Shown: positions 37,804 through 46,901, numbered from the stretch's first letter. The stretch is DNA of 64,000 nt from JAJRVM01 sp041752115 (GCA_041752115.1 JBGSHS010000197.1:1-64000); one strand, 5' to 3'. A program made the numbers and translations. Notes: generated by a model not told the origin, from the letters alone.

Positions 37804-38240
37804 TGGAGCTGGACCAGCACGAGATATTCTGCGGCGCTCGCCTCGCCGTCCCGCCCCCCGTGCATTGTCGCATTGCGCATTGTGGCATTGTCGCATTCCC
37901 TATTGCACAACCACTTCCTAGCGCAAGGTCCTGCCCCCGGCCGCGCCGCGAGGCCGCATGCCCCTTCCCGACGAGACCAACTACTGGGAAGTGGTACGGG
38001 AATGCCGCATTCCACACCACTTGGCGACGGCCTGTACCGCTCCGCAGCCGCAAATCGCTTCGATGCCGCGCACCCGTGCTGGAATAGTTGGCGAAGGACA
38101 GGATCCACTTTGACACGCCGGCCCGCTTCTGGTACTGTCCCCCCACTTTTTGAATCATCAGGCGATGCTGCGCCCGCACGGCAGACGGGCGGGGTGCGGA
38201 TCGTCTGTCGTGACGGCTACGTGGGGAAATGGAGCGCCGT
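37804..38240. other. Spacer upstream of the ccm cluster
   Basis: No gene supported. Contains short repeats of GCATTGT/GCATTG at 37860-37900, a low-complexity stretch. The ccm promoter should lie here but no clear motif is visible. Confidence 0.35.
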
Positions 38241-38681
38241 ATGACGCCGCGCAGCAAACTCGCAGTGGGGGCGGGGCTGATCATCGCCGTGACGCTCTAC
38301 ATGGCGTATGTGGGGGCGTCATCGAGCTGGAAGTATTACGTCACGGCGGACGAATGCCTGGCGAATCTGCCCCGGTTCGAGGGGCTCAGGGTCCGAGTCA
38401 GCGGTGCGGTGGCCCCCGGATCGCTGCAGGTGACACCGCAGCGCACGGGCGCTCGCTTTGATCTCCAAGGACGGACGGGGAGTTTGGCCGTCTTTTTTGA
38501 GGGGCCGCTGCCCGACAATCTGGCCGAGGCGACGGAGGTGGTGGTCGAAGGACGCTGCGAGGCGGGTGGTCGCATTGTGGGCGACAAGGTCCTGACTCGC
38601 TGTGCCAGCAAGTATGAAACGTCGCGGCCATCCGAATCTAGCGCGGTTCCGACGGCATCTCTGTCGAGGGAGCAGCGATGA
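38241..38681 (+). CDS. ccmE: Cytochrome c maturation haem chaperone CcmE, CxxxY variant
   Basis: About 146 residues: a short cytoplasmic N-terminus, one membrane anchor (LAVGAGLIIAVTLYMAYV), then the beta-barrel haem chaperone domain with LRVRVSGAVAPGSLQ and DNLAEATEVVVEGR. The haem-attachment segment reads VLTRCASKYE, with Cys at the position of the usual covalently bound His (LAKHDENY in E. coli). This is the CxxxY form known from archaea and Desulfovibrio. It ends in an ATGA overlap with ccmF. ATG 38241 has GGAG at proper spacing; ATG 38229 is possible. Receives haem from CcmABCD and passes it to CcmF. Confidence 0.9.
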   Translation: MTPRSKLAVGAGLIIAVTLYMAYVGASSSWKYYVTADECLANLPRFEGLRVRVSGAVAPGSLQVTPQRTGARFDLQGRTGSLAVFFEGPLPDNLAEATEVVVEGRCEAGGRIVGDKVLTRCASKYETSRPSESSAVPTASLSREQR

Positions 38682-40687
38682 GAGCGATTGGGGAACTCTG
38701 CCTGTTAACGGCCTTGATTGGATCGGGATTCGCTGCCTACATACAGTTGTCGGATGGCGGTCGTGGTCCCAAACTGCTGCGGACCGTGGGGCACTGCGCC
38801 ACCTGGTGGGGCTTTGTCGCCTTGACCGTGGTGACCGCGATCTTGGCCTGGGCACTCTACTGCCGAGACTTTTCTTACGCTTACGTCGCCCAGTATTCCA
38901 GTGAGTTGCTGCCGTGGTACTACTCGGTATCGGCTTTGTGGGTGGGCCAAGCTGGCTCGCTCCTGTTATGGGCCTGGCTATTATCGTTGCTGATTGTGCT
39001 CTGGCGTGTGTGGCCGCAGGAGCCGGCCAGTCCGCTGCGTGGGCCGGCTTCCGGTATCTTGCTGGCGTGCCTTTGTTTCTTGTTGGCGGTGATGGTCTTT
39101 GCCGCAGATCCGATGGAAGTGAGTCACACAGGCACGCGGGACGGTGCCGGACTGAGTCCCTTGTTGCAACATCCGGCGATGTTGATTCATCCCCCGATTG
39201 TCTTTCTCGGCTATGCTTTGTGGACCGTACCGTTTGCGCTGGCCGTGGCGGCTCTGTGGCACGATGATCTTGGCCTGCAGTGGATTCGCTTGGCGCGTCC
39301 CTGGGCGCTGATGGCGTGGGTCGTGCTGGGAGTCGGTATCTTGTTAGGTGCTGTGTGGGCCTACGAGGAATTGGGGTGGGGTGGCTATTGGGCCTGGGAT
39401 CCTGTGGAGAACGGATCGCTGCTTCCCTGGCTCACGGGAACCGCGCTGATCCACTGTCTGATGGCGTGGCAGCATCGCGGCATGCTGAAGCGTTCCGCCG
39501 CGATTCTGGCATTGGTCACGTTTGGCCTGAGCAATTTTGCCACGTTTCTTACTCGCAGCGGTCTATTCAGCAGTCTGCATGCTTTCAGTCAGTCGCCCAT
39601 TGGCTGGCTGTTTCTGGGCCTGATGGGGTTGGTCTGCGTGGGAGGGAGCATTTTGCTTGTGCTGCGCTGGAAGTCACTTGCTGCGACCCGGTCCATCGTG
39701 AGTGTGATGAGCCGAGAATCGGGGGTCGTTGTCGGTTTGCTGGCTTTGTTACTATTGTCGGCAGTGGTTCTGGCGGGGACGATCAGCAGCGGTCTATCGG
39801 CTCTGATAACGGGCGAGACCGTACTGGTTGGGCCGGCCTTCTACAACAGCGTGATGATACCGACCGGACTGGTACTGCTGCTGGTCACGGCCGCTGCGCC
39901 CCTGTTGCGATGGGGTGGCGCGCCGACGCCGAGACAGGTTCGCGCTCTGTTCGCTTCCGGTCTGGTGGGATTGGTGGGAAGTGTGGCTGCCTGGAGTATG
40001 GGCGTTTCTCACCTGATTGCTCTGGCGGTGGCAGGGCTGGCGACTTTCGCCGTGGCGGCGTTAGGAAGCAGTTTGGTGGTGGAGTTGCGTGGCTGGCCGG
40101 GCCGTCGGCTCATTCCGACGATCGCCGTCACGCTGCGTCGACAGCGGCGTCAGTATGCCGGCTTCGTAATTCACCTGGGATTCGTCTGCCTCGCCATCGG
40201 CATTGCCGGCTCCTCGCTGGGCAAACGCGAGCAACGGTTTGTGATGCAGCAGGGTGAGACGGTTCAGTGGGCCGATCGGCAGATTCGCCTGGTTCGTTTC
40301 TGGCAGCGGCAACTGCCCCACGTCATGATTGGCGAAGCCGAACTGGAGATCACGGACCGAGGGGGAAAGACCGTGACTTTACGCCCGGCTCAGCACTTCC
40401 ACCGTCTGGCCGAATCGTATACGACGGAAGTTGCTATCGCGTCGTCCTGGCGTGGCGACTTCTACACGATACTCCACAGCGGCGGCAGCAGTGGGGAACT
40501 GTATCTGACGTTTGTGGAGAATCCGTTGATGCGCTGCCTGTGGTTGGGTGGTTGGATCACGGTGGGCGGTGTTGGCCTGCGACTGTGGCCCGTTCCGCGG
40601 CGGCGGAGCAAACGACGAACGACGCGTCACTGTGGACGGTCCACTGCGGATTCCTTCGGGCCGGGGCGGACGAGGAGAGCTGCCTGA
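38678..40687 (+). CDS. ccmF: Cytochrome c haem lyase subunit CcmF
   Basis: 669 residues with about 14-15 membrane helices. The WWD domain that holds haem at the periplasmic face is intact: WGGYWAWDPVENGSLLPWL. Other family landmarks are HPPIVFLGYALWTVPFALA, FATFLTRSGLFSSLHAF and, near the end, the periplasmic domain with VIHLGFVCLAIGIAGSS. It joins haem from CcmE to apocytochrome CxxCH motifs. The start overlaps the ccmE stop by 4 bases. The C-terminal 30 residues are Arg-rich and unlike the family, possibly drift past the normal end. A repeat element and a 270-base gap separate it from ccmA. Confidence 0.93.
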   Translation: MRAIGELCLLTALIGSGFAAYIQLSDGGRGPKLLRTVGHCATWWGFVALTVVTAILAWALYCRDFSYAYVAQYSSELLPWYYSVSALWVGQAGSLLLWAWLLSLLIVLWRVWPQEPASPLRGPASGILLACLCFLLAVMVFAADPMEVSHTGTRDGAGLSPLLQHPAMLIHPPIVFLGYALWTVPFALAVAALWHDDLGLQWIRLARPWALMAWVVLGVGILLGAVWAYEELGWGGYWAWDPVENGSLLPWLTGTALIHCLMAWQHRGMLKRSAAILALVTFGLSNFATFLTRSGLFSSLHAFSQSPIGWLFLGLMGLVCVGGSILLVLRWKSLAATRSIVSVMSRESGVVVGLLALLLLSAVVLAGTISSGLSALITGETVLVGPAFYNSVMIPTGLVLLLVTAAAPLLRWGGAPTPRQVRALFASGLVGLVGSVAAWSMGVSHLIALAVAGLATFAVAALGSSLVVELRGWPGRRLIPTIAVTLRRQRRQYAGFVIHLGFVCLAIGIAGSSLGKREQRFVMQQGETVQWADRQIRLVRFWQRQLPHVMIGEAELEITDRGGKTVTLRPAQHFHRLAESYTTEVAIASSWRGDFYTILHSGGSSGELYLTFVENPLMRCLWLGGWITVGGVGLRLWPVPRRRSKRRTTRHCGRSTADSFGPGRTRRAA

Positions 40688-40720
40688 ACCAAGACCCAAG
40701 AACAACGTGACGCTTCACTT

Positions 40721-40776
40721 GTAGCCACGCTCGCGCAGAGCGTGGGAAGTAGCCACGCTCGCGCAGAGCGTGGGAA
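40721..40776 (+). repeat. Two tandem 28-base hairpin repeats between ccmF and ccmA
   Basis: Two identical units beginning GTAGCCACGCTCGCGCAGAG. Each forms a stem, CCACGCTC pairing with GAGCGTGG over a GCGCA loop. Palindromes beginning GTAGC occur also at 35.8 kb, suggesting a related REP family. The hairpins could stabilise or attenuate the ccmEF transcript. Confidence 0.85.
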
Positions 40777-40953
40777 GCGGCCCGCCGTCGGGCGACGGTA
40801 GCTGCAACCACGGAAGTTGCTTCTCCCACGATCCTGAGCCAGTTGTTGGCCGGAGAACGTGACAGAGGTGCGTCAGTGTGGCCTGAGTCGCGGCCTGAGT
40901 GGCAGAACGAACGCAATCGAGATGGATCTGTGAAGCGATTGAGCCATGGCACG

Positions 40954-41643
40954 ATGTGTGGTGATTGCTGCTTGCCGTTGCAGGCGAAAGGATTGAGCAA
41001 GCAGTACGGATTCCGGGCGGTGTTGCGCGACGTAACGCTGCAACTGTCGGCTGGAGAGCTCGTTGGTCTGCTCGGACCCAATGGGTCCGGCAAGACGACT
41101 CTGCTGGGGTGTCTCGCTTCCGTCATTCGTCCCACGGAGGGGGAGGTGCGATGGTTTGGCGAGGCAGTGCTCGATGCCTCACGCCGAGGCTGGATCGGAT
41201 TGGTTTCGCACCAGAGTCGGCTTTATCCGCAATTGTCGCTCCAGGAGAACCTGGTGTTTGCCGCACGGATGCATCGGGTCGACGAAGCCGTGCCGACCGT
41301 CATGCGTGTACTGCAACGGGTGGGCCTGGAAGCACACGCCGGGAAATTGCCGTCGCAGGTATCACAGGGCATGCGTCAGCGTGTGGCCATTTCCCGCGCG
41401 CTGTTGCACGATCCATCGATCGTACTGTTGGATGAACCCTTCACGGGGCTCGACGTGGCGGGTCGCAGCTGGTTAGTAGAGCGGCTGATCGACTTGAAGC
41501 GATCAGGGCGGGCGATATGTCTCGTCACGCACGACGTGGCTCGGCTGAGCGGCCTGGCCGATCGGTACTGGCAGTTGGAGGGTGGGCGTCTGCAGCAACT
41601 GGCGGAAGGTGGCGAGATCGCGTTTCGGCAAGCTGCAGCATAG
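40954..41643 (+). CDS. ccmA: Haem exporter ATPase CcmA
   Basis: ABC ATPase of the CcmABCD haem-handling complex. Visible are Walker A GPNGSGKTTLL, the signature QVSQGMRQRVAISRALL, Walker B IVLLDEPFTGLD and the switch His in CLVTHD. It powers release of holo-CcmE. The start is uncertain: ATG 40954 puts seven residues before the conserved LQAKGLSKQYG, while GTG 40930 and GTG 40876 (with a good GAGGTG site) would give longer N-termini. The gene is followed by ccmB after 25 bases. Family length is about 200-210; 229 residues here. Confidence 0.88.
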   Translation: MCGDCCLPLQAKGLSKQYGFRAVLRDVTLQLSAGELVGLLGPNGSGKTTLLGCLASVIRPTEGEVRWFGEAVLDASRRGWIGLVSHQSRLYPQLSLQENLVFAARMHRVDEAVPTVMRVLQRVGLEAHAGKLPSQVSQGMRQRVAISRALLHDPSIVLLDEPFTGLDVAGRSWLVERLIDLKRSGRAICLVTHDVARLSGLADRYWQLEGGRLQQLAEGGEIAFRQAAA

Positions 41644-41668
41644 ACGGAGAGGTCGAGGGAGGAGTGAG

Positions 41669-42340
41669 GTGCTAGCGCAGTTCTGGTGGATCATCCAGAA
41701 GGACCTGATGAGTGAGTTGCGTGGTCGCCGCAGTTGGCCGGCCATGTTGGTGCTCGGCATCGTAGTGGCGCTGGTCTTTGGTCTGCAAATGGATCTGTTA
41801 CCGCAGCAGCGCCAGCAGGTGTTGGGCGGACTGCTCTGGTTGGCGGTTTTCTTCGCCGGCATGACAGCGGTGGATCGGTCTTTCGCGGCTGAACACGAGG
41901 ACGGTTGCTGGCAGGGGATGAAGCTGTTGCCTGTTGGACCTGGCACGTTGTTTCTGGCGAAGTGGCTGGTCAATACGATCGCTCTGCTGGCCTTGTCGGC
42001 CGTGCTGATTCCGTTGTTCTTTGTGCTGGGAGAACAGCCACTGTGGAGGCACGCGGGTGAGTTGGCACAGATTGCGGTTTTGGCCTGTCCCGGCCTGGCG
42101 GCAGTGGGGACGCTGGTCAGCGCTCTGGCCATCGGAAGCGGGCGGGGCGGGAGTCCGCTGGTGCTCGTTGTCCTGCCGCTGGTGATTCCCGTGGTATTGG
42201 CGGCGGCCGAGTGCACGCGGCTGGCAGTGCAAGGTGAGTTCACGGATTCAAGTGGTCGATGGCTTCAGATGCTGGCTGCCTTTGCGGTGATATTCACGAC
42301 GGCCGGCACCCTGCTGTTTGAATTCGCAATCGAGGATTAG
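41669..42340 (+). CDS. ccmB: Haem exporter membrane subunit CcmB
   Basis: 223 residues with six membrane helices. The start GTG 41669 has GAGGGAGGAG upstream. It opens VLAQFWWIIQKDLMSELRGR, the usual CcmB start (cytoplasmic, then 'KDL..E.R'), followed by FFAGMTAVDRSFAAEHEDG and LLPVGPGTLFLAKWLVN, both family landmarks. It forms the transport channel with CcmC for the CcmA ATPase. Adjacent to ccmA and ccmC in one transcript. Confidence 0.92.
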   Translation: MLAQFWWIIQKDLMSELRGRRSWPAMLVLGIVVALVFGLQMDLLPQQRQQVLGGLLWLAVFFAGMTAVDRSFAAEHEDGCWQGMKLLPVGPGTLFLAKWLVNTIALLALSAVLIPLFFVLGEQPLWRHAGELAQIAVLACPGLAAVGTLVSALAIGSGRGGSPLVLVVLPLVIPVVLAAAECTRLAVQGEFTDSSGRWLQMLAAFAVIFTTAGTLLFEFAIED

Positions 42341-42343
42341 AGA

Positions 42344-43024
42344 ATGCGACGGATCAGTGTGGGGACGACTTGCGTGGCCTTGGTGTGGCAGCTGCTGCTA
42401 GCCGGTTTGTTGGCCGGCGCAGTTCTTTGCGCATGTTGGGTCGCACCGACGGAGGCCACGATGGGGCATGCTCAGCGAATCGTCTACTTGCATGTGCCGG
42501 TAGCGTGGCTGGGCTTGTTGGCGATGCTGGTCATGGCGGTCTGCGGAGCGAGTTATCTGTGCACACGCAGATTGTTGTGGGATCAGTGGTTTCAGGCCGC
42601 GGCCGAGTCTGGCTGGTTGTGCACGAGTCTGACGTTGGTTACCGGCTCGCTGTGGGCTCACGAAGCGTGGGGAACCTGGTGGGAGTGGGATCCTCGGTTG
42701 ACTTCAGCGTTCGTGATGTGGTGCATCTTTTGCGGAGTCCTGCTGGTTCGTTCGGGGCTGGATGATCCGCACCGGGCGGCGCGTGCCGGTGCCGTGCTGG
42801 GGATCCTAGGCGCGCTGGATGTCCCGCTGGTCGTCATGGCGACTCGCTGGTTCCGAGGGCTGCATCCGGTGGCTCCTCAGATGGATCCGGTAATGCGATG
42901 GACACTGCTGTTCTGTGGTCTGGCGTTCACGCTGTTTTTTGGCTGGGTCGTCCACCATCGCCGTCAGCAGATTGCATTGGAGCAGCTTGCGATGCGTCTG
43001 CAACTGCAGACGGAACCCGAGTAA
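42344..43024 (+). CDS. ccmC: Haem-handling protein CcmC
   Basis: 226 residues, six membrane helices, with the WWD motif WGTWWEWDPRLTSAFVMW and the two haem-ligand His regions, IVYLHVPVAW and RWFRGLHPVAP. It presents haem at the outer face to CcmE. The start is 3 bases after the ccmB stop. The family is about 240 residues, so the size is normal. Confidence 0.94.
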   Translation: MRRISVGTTCVALVWQLLLAGLLAGAVLCACWVAPTEATMGHAQRIVYLHVPVAWLGLLAMLVMAVCGASYLCTRRLLWDQWFQAAAESGWLCTSLTLVTGSLWAHEAWGTWWEWDPRLTSAFVMWCIFCGVLLVRSGLDDPHRAARAGAVLGILGALDVPLVVMATRWFRGLHPVAPQMDPVMRWTLLFCGLAFTLFFGWVVHHRRQQIALEQLAMRLQLQTEPE

Positions 43025-43042
43025 CTGGGCAGGAGCTTTGAG

Positions 43043-43109
43043 GTGGCACTGGCTTTGCATATGCGTGGCACTGGCTTTGCCTATGCGTGGCACTGGCTTT
43101 GCCAGTGCA
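43043..43109 (+). repeat. Three 22-base units with a hairpin (GTGGCACTGGCTTTGC family)
   Basis: GTGGCACTGGCTTTGC recurs at 43043, 43065 and 43087, linked by ATATGC or CTATGC. The last copy extends to CACTGGCTTTGCCAGTG, a perfect 7-base stem with a TTT loop. An inverted pair of the same family is at 53.2 kb. It sits between ccmC and the ccmD-like gene. Confidence 0.85.
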
Positions 43110-43216
43110 GGTGGGGAATGGCACAAACTACGCCGGTACCGACCGGAGACAAGAGCTGCTGCCAGTTCAGGCGGGGGCGGGATTGAGGGTGGGGATAAGG
43201 AAGTGGAGCTTCGCCC

Positions 43217-43381
43217 ATGAACACGTTTATGATCGGTTATGTGATCGTCTGGGTAACCGTCGTTGTCTATCTGGGATTCATCAGTCAGCGTCAACGGCAA
43301 CTCAGGCAGCAATACGAGGAACTGCGACGTCGCGTGGAGCAGTCTGACGCGTCAGACACGAGCCGGCATCGCGCAGCCTGA
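43217..43381 (+). CDS. ccmD: CcmD-like small membrane protein
   Basis: 54 residues, below most length cutoffs. ATG 43217 is preceded by GGAG. One N-terminal membrane helix (MNTFMIGYVIVWVTVVVYLG, about 4-22) is followed by a charged helical tail, FISQRQRQLRQQYEELRRRV. This is the architecture of CcmD, which stabilises CcmABC-haem-CcmE complexes, and the position just after ccmC is the usual one. CcmD sequences are barely conserved, so the call rests on size, topology and place. Confidence 0.8.
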   Translation: MNTFMIGYVIVWVTVVVYLGFISQRQRQLRQQYEELRRRVEQSDASDTSRHRAA

Positions 43382-43399
43382 AGCGGGGAGGATCGAGAC

Positions 43400-44470
43400 G
43401 TGAGTATGGGAATTGCCGCCTGTTTATGCGTACTGCTGGCGAACGATCCATCCCTCGAGCAGGTCACCGGGACCATCGAAGGGGTGGTGATGAATGCTTC
43501 GCAAGACCATGCACCCGTTGCGGAGGCGGAGGTCATCCTCCAGGTCCTCTTGGAAGGGAAATTCGCGCCGGTCGAAACGACTCGGTCCGACGCGCTGGGA
43601 CGCTTCCATTTCGACTGTCTGCCTGTGGGGCCCGATGCCCTTTACCTGCCTGGTGCCACGCGCGATGGGATCTTCTATCCGGGCAGACGCATTGAGTTCT
43701 CGACGCAACACCGAACTGCGTACATGACCATTCCGGTCCACGACAGCGTTCGTCAGCCGAATCCGCTGGTGATTCGCGAGCACGAGATCGTCTTGCGGGC
43801 TGAGGGGAACGCGCTGCAGGTGGTCGAATCGATGTTGATCGAAAACCCGGTCCCGGTGACATACGTCGGGGACGGCGATGAGCAATCGCAGAAGATGTCC
43901 GCCACCTTTCGCTTGGGAATCCCGGCGAACTTCCGGCGTTTGACGTTTGAGAAGGAGTTCTATGGTCGCGCTTTCCAGGTGATTGACGGACAGGTCGTCA
44001 CGACGATTCCCTGGACTCCTGGCCAGCGGTCGGTGCGTTTTACCTATACCATTGTCGATTCCGAAACGCTGGATCGATGGGAACATCGTTGGGATGTGCC
44101 GTGTGAGCATCTTCTGTTGCGTGTGCAGCAGGACGCTCCCGAGAAGATCTCTTGCAGTCTCGGGCCGGCTTCGGGCCTGACAGAGCAGGAGGCAGTGTTC
44201 CAGTTCGATGCGGCCCAGTTGGCGGGCGTCGAGGAGTTGCACGTCACGTTGAGCCGACGTCCTCGGTCGTGGAACTGGCACGCACGCTGGATCGCCGTGG
44301 TGTTGCTGCTGGGGGCTGTGTCGGCAGCGGCTTTCTGGAGACGTCACCTGCAGCGTCGCCTGGGTGCCCGGCGGCTGGCCGATGACGCGGTCACGCTGAA
44401 GATCCCAGCGCAGGATCATCATGCCGCAGGGCGACCGAAGGACCATCGTCGGTGCCGTCGTGCTGCCTGA
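43400..44470 (+). CDS. Membrane-anchored beta-sandwich protein linked to the ccm cluster
   Basis: 356 residues from GTG 43400 (GGGGAGG upstream). A short hydrophobic N-terminus is followed by a carboxypeptidase-regulatory/Cna-B-like domain (ITGTIEGVV-type start seen as VTGTIEGVVMNASQ; DALGRFHFDCLPVG), a second beta-rich region, and one C-terminal membrane helix (WIAVVLLLGAVSAAAFW, about 297-313) ending in a basic cytoplasmic tail. It starts 18 bases after the ccmD-like gene and is followed by a strong terminator hairpin, so it belongs to the ccm transcript. A chaperone or apocytochrome-binding role standing in for absent CcmH/CcmI is possible but speculative. Confidence 0.65.
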   Translation: MSMGIAACLCVLLANDPSLEQVTGTIEGVVMNASQDHAPVAEAEVILQVLLEGKFAPVETTRSDALGRFHFDCLPVGPDALYLPGATRDGIFYPGRRIEFSTQHRTAYMTIPVHDSVRQPNPLVIREHEIVLRAEGNALQVVESMLIENPVPVTYVGDGDEQSQKMSATFRLGIPANFRRLTFEKEFYGRAFQVIDGQVVTTIPWTPGQRSVRFTYTIVDSETLDRWEHRWDVPCEHLLLRVQQDAPEKISCSLGPASGLTEQEAVFQFDAAQLAGVEELHVTLSRRPRSWNWHARWIAVVLLLGAVSAAAFWRRHLQRRLGARRLADDAVTLKIPAQDHHAAGRPKDHRRCRRAA

Positions 44471-44483
44471 CCTGACAAAGTGA

Positions 44484-44512
44484 GCGGCCCGTACCGGAGT
44501 GGTACGGGCCGC
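44484..44512. terminator. Perfect 12-base hairpin between convergent genes
   Basis: GCGGCCCGTACC pairs perfectly with GGTACGGGCCGC over a 5-base loop, followed by CGTTTGTC. It lies 14 bases after the end of the ccm-linked gene and 50 bases before the stop of the barrel gene on the other strand, so it can end transcription from either side. The U-tract is weak. Confidence 0.75.
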
Positions 44513-44563
44513 CGTTTGTCTGGGGCTTCTACTGCCGGTGACCAGCAAAGGTCGCCGACGAGA

Positions 44564-46837
44564 TCAATAGACGGCGCTCAGGCCAGCCAGGAACATGTGG
44601 GCCGCGCCGCTGTTCCAGCCGTTCTGGACGTCGTCCCAATCATAGTAGTTGTAGCGGAAATAGCTGTTGACATTCGCGGTCAGGCGGATGTCGGTGCCGG
44701 CCATGAGTCGCCAGGTGTTGGTCCGCACCGCACTGTACGTGGGCAGGTCGGTGTAGTCGTTCCCATTGAGTACTGCCAGTGGTGATGGGGCTGGATCTTG
44801 GAAGAAGTTCCGGCTTCGAACATACTCAACGCCGCTTGTCAGAGTGACGTTCTCAGACCAGGCGTAGTTCGCTCCCAAGTTGAACACGTCCGCACGTCCC
44901 GTGTAGTTCCAGGGAGACGTGTAGTACTCCGGGTTCGCCACGACCAGATTGTCAGACGCGGCGCCGAGCGTGATGTCCTGCCGGATCCAGTTTGAGAACG
45001 TGGCATATCCACCGGTGAACGACCACCTGTCATCGGGAGCATACCAGCTGCTGATGACGATCGGGTAGTTATCTTCGTCGAATCGCACGTACTCAGCGTG
45101 GCTGTACGAGTTCTGGATCCAGAACGAGCCGGTCAACATGAAATCTTCGGAGGGGTTCCAGTTTCCGCCGATTTCGACACGGTCCTCATGCGTGGGCTGG
45201 TTGCTGTTGAGGCCTGCGTCCACGTCGTCGGTTCCTTCTGTGACACCGTAAAGTGGATCCTTGCTGTCGAGCATGCGATAGCGAAGGAACGAACTGAACA
45301 TGGCCGACCAGTCATGTTGTACGCCTACGAAGAAGTCGTTTGTCTTCGTTGTAGGTTGCGTCCAGTCGTCACCGGCCAGATCGTACGTGACATGATCACG
45401 TTCGATCTGTCGATACTCGTATCCGCCGACCAGGGCCATGCGAGAAATGGACCCGCTGCGGTCATAGAACGGTCGCCATCGGCTCTTGAAGCCTACGGCA
45501 GAATAGGTCCGGTCGACTAGGTAGAAGCCACCTGCCACTGGCGAAACGCTTTCCTGCCAGCCAGCGGCTTCGTCTGGGTACCGAGTATTGAGAGCCATAT
45601 CATCATTCGAGTTGTTCTGTACGAAGGATTTTCCATAGGCAGTCAGAGTCAATCCATCAATCGACTGATTGCTTAATCGGGCGTCGACGCCGTAGAATTT
45701 CCGGTCAGACTCTCGGAACTCATTGTGAGTATTTCCGACGTTGCCCAGCACGTAGAGATCGGTGTCAGGTCCCAAGTCGGCAAGCACCTTCAGGCGATCG
45801 ATTTCCGTGTAGTTCTCCGGCACATATCCGAAGAAGACGGCTGTTCCGGTCGGGCCAAAGCCCTCCGTGTTGCGCGTGTTGGTATACGTCAGCATCTGAT
45901 CGTCTTGCTGGAACTTCCGCATTGTCCGAGAATATTCCAGAGTCAGCCAATCGAACCGAGCGGTGATCACTGGTTCCACTTCCATGGTCAGCCAATCCAC
46001 ATGCTGTCCTTGGCTGGTCAAATGGCATCGGCTGCCTCCTGGTGGCGGAGCCGGGGATTGGCAGTGAGCCACGGCATTGGCTTGGCGTGTGCCTTCTTTC
46101 TTCATACCCCAGAAGTTCAGTCGCCAGGAGAGATTTTCGGAGATGTCTCCTTTCACATGTGCGTCCATCTGCTGCACGCGTAACGCGTAATCATAACCGG
46201 CATTGAGATCTTCACCGTACATCACATAGCCGGGCCTACCGGTGGGAAGAGGCGGATCATAGAAGCCGCCGAGTGGAGGAAAGCCGTTCGGCAGCGCCGG
46301 GCCGCCGACCGGATCGTGTCCGAGTCGGTGCAGGTAGCGACCATAGTCAAGATTCGCACTGACCGTGGGGCCAAAGTAATAGACGCCGGCCATCGTGGAC
46401 TGGTTTTCTGGGCCGAAGCCATAGTAGTCGATCGTTCGAACACCATCGGAGCTCAGGCCCTCGACGTCCCAGAACGGGGAAGAACTATCGAGTCCCATCC
46501 ACTCGCCTACGCCATAAGGCGATCCCTTCGTGGCAAGTCCCCACCAGCCAAATCGCACGGCTTGGCGATAGGCAGGCGTGACCGGTCCACATGTCAGCCA
46601 GGGTGCTCCGTAGGAGTGCTCGTAAGAATCGTCCAAAGCGAACGCCGAGGAGGCTGTTGACGATGGCTCGTCAGTTGCGGCTTCCGCAGCTTTCTCCGGA
46701 ACTGGTACGTCGCCTCCATCATCCGATATCCACGTGTTGAAGCCTTGGGAGGGCTCAGGCGGTCCAGCGACTGCCAGCGAGGATGATCCCAGCAGGATCA
46801 CCACCGCTCCGATCATATAGAAAAACCCGAGTTTCAT
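44564..46837 (-). CDS. Outer-membrane beta-barrel, MtrB/PioB-like porin of a cytochrome conduit
   Basis: 757 residues with a Sec signal peptide (IGAVVILLGSSSLAVAG). After about 100 residues comes a long series of alternating aromatic/polar strands with acidic turns (SRMALVGGYEYRQIERDHV; WSAMFSSFLRYRMLDSKDPL; FDWLTLEYSRTMRKFQQ), ending in Tyr, as expected of a barrel of about 26-28 strands. Size, composition and pairing with a multiheme cytochrome match MtrB/PioB, the barrel that sheathes a multiheme wire through the outer membrane. The N-terminal CxxC of MtrB is absent. It lies 64 bases downstream of the 14-heme gene in the same direction. Confidence 0.65.
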   Translation of the reverse strand: MKLGFFYMIGAVVILLGSSSLAVAGPPEPSQGFNTWISDDGGDVPVPEKAAEAATDEPSSTASSAFALDDSYEHSYGAPWLTCGPVTPAYRQAVRFGWWGLATKGSPYGVGEWMGLDSSSPFWDVEGLSSDGVRTIDYYGFGPENQSTMAGVYYFGPTVSANLDYGRYLHRLGHDPVGGPALPNGFPPLGGFYDPPLPTGRPGYVMYGEDLNAGYDYALRVQQMDAHVKGDISENLSWRLNFWGMKKEGTRQANAVAHCQSPAPPPGGSRCHLTSQGQHVDWLTMEVEPVITARFDWLTLEYSRTMRKFQQDDQMLTYTNTRNTEGFGPTGTAVFFGYVPENYTEIDRLKVLADLGPDTDLYVLGNVGNTHNEFRESDRKFYGVDARLSNQSIDGLTLTAYGKSFVQNNSNDDMALNTRYPDEAAGWQESVSPVAGGFYLVDRTYSAVGFKSRWRPFYDRSGSISRMALVGGYEYRQIERDHVTYDLAGDDWTQPTTKTNDFFVGVQHDWSAMFSSFLRYRMLDSKDPLYGVTEGTDDVDAGLNSNQPTHEDRVEIGGNWNPSEDFMLTGSFWIQNSYSHAEYVRFDEDNYPIVISSWYAPDDRWSFTGGYATFSNWIRQDITLGAASDNLVVANPEYYTSPWNYTGRADVFNLGANYAWSENVTLTSGVEYVRSRNFFQDPAPSPLAVLNGNDYTDLPTYSAVRTNTWRLMAGTDIRLTANVNSYFRYNYYDWDDVQNGWNSGAAHMFLAGLSAVY

Positions 46838-46901
46838 TTCGATTTGCTCCCCTGAGTAGTCTGCGATTCACATCAATTCACGTTTAGCCATGCCTGTTTC
46901 T

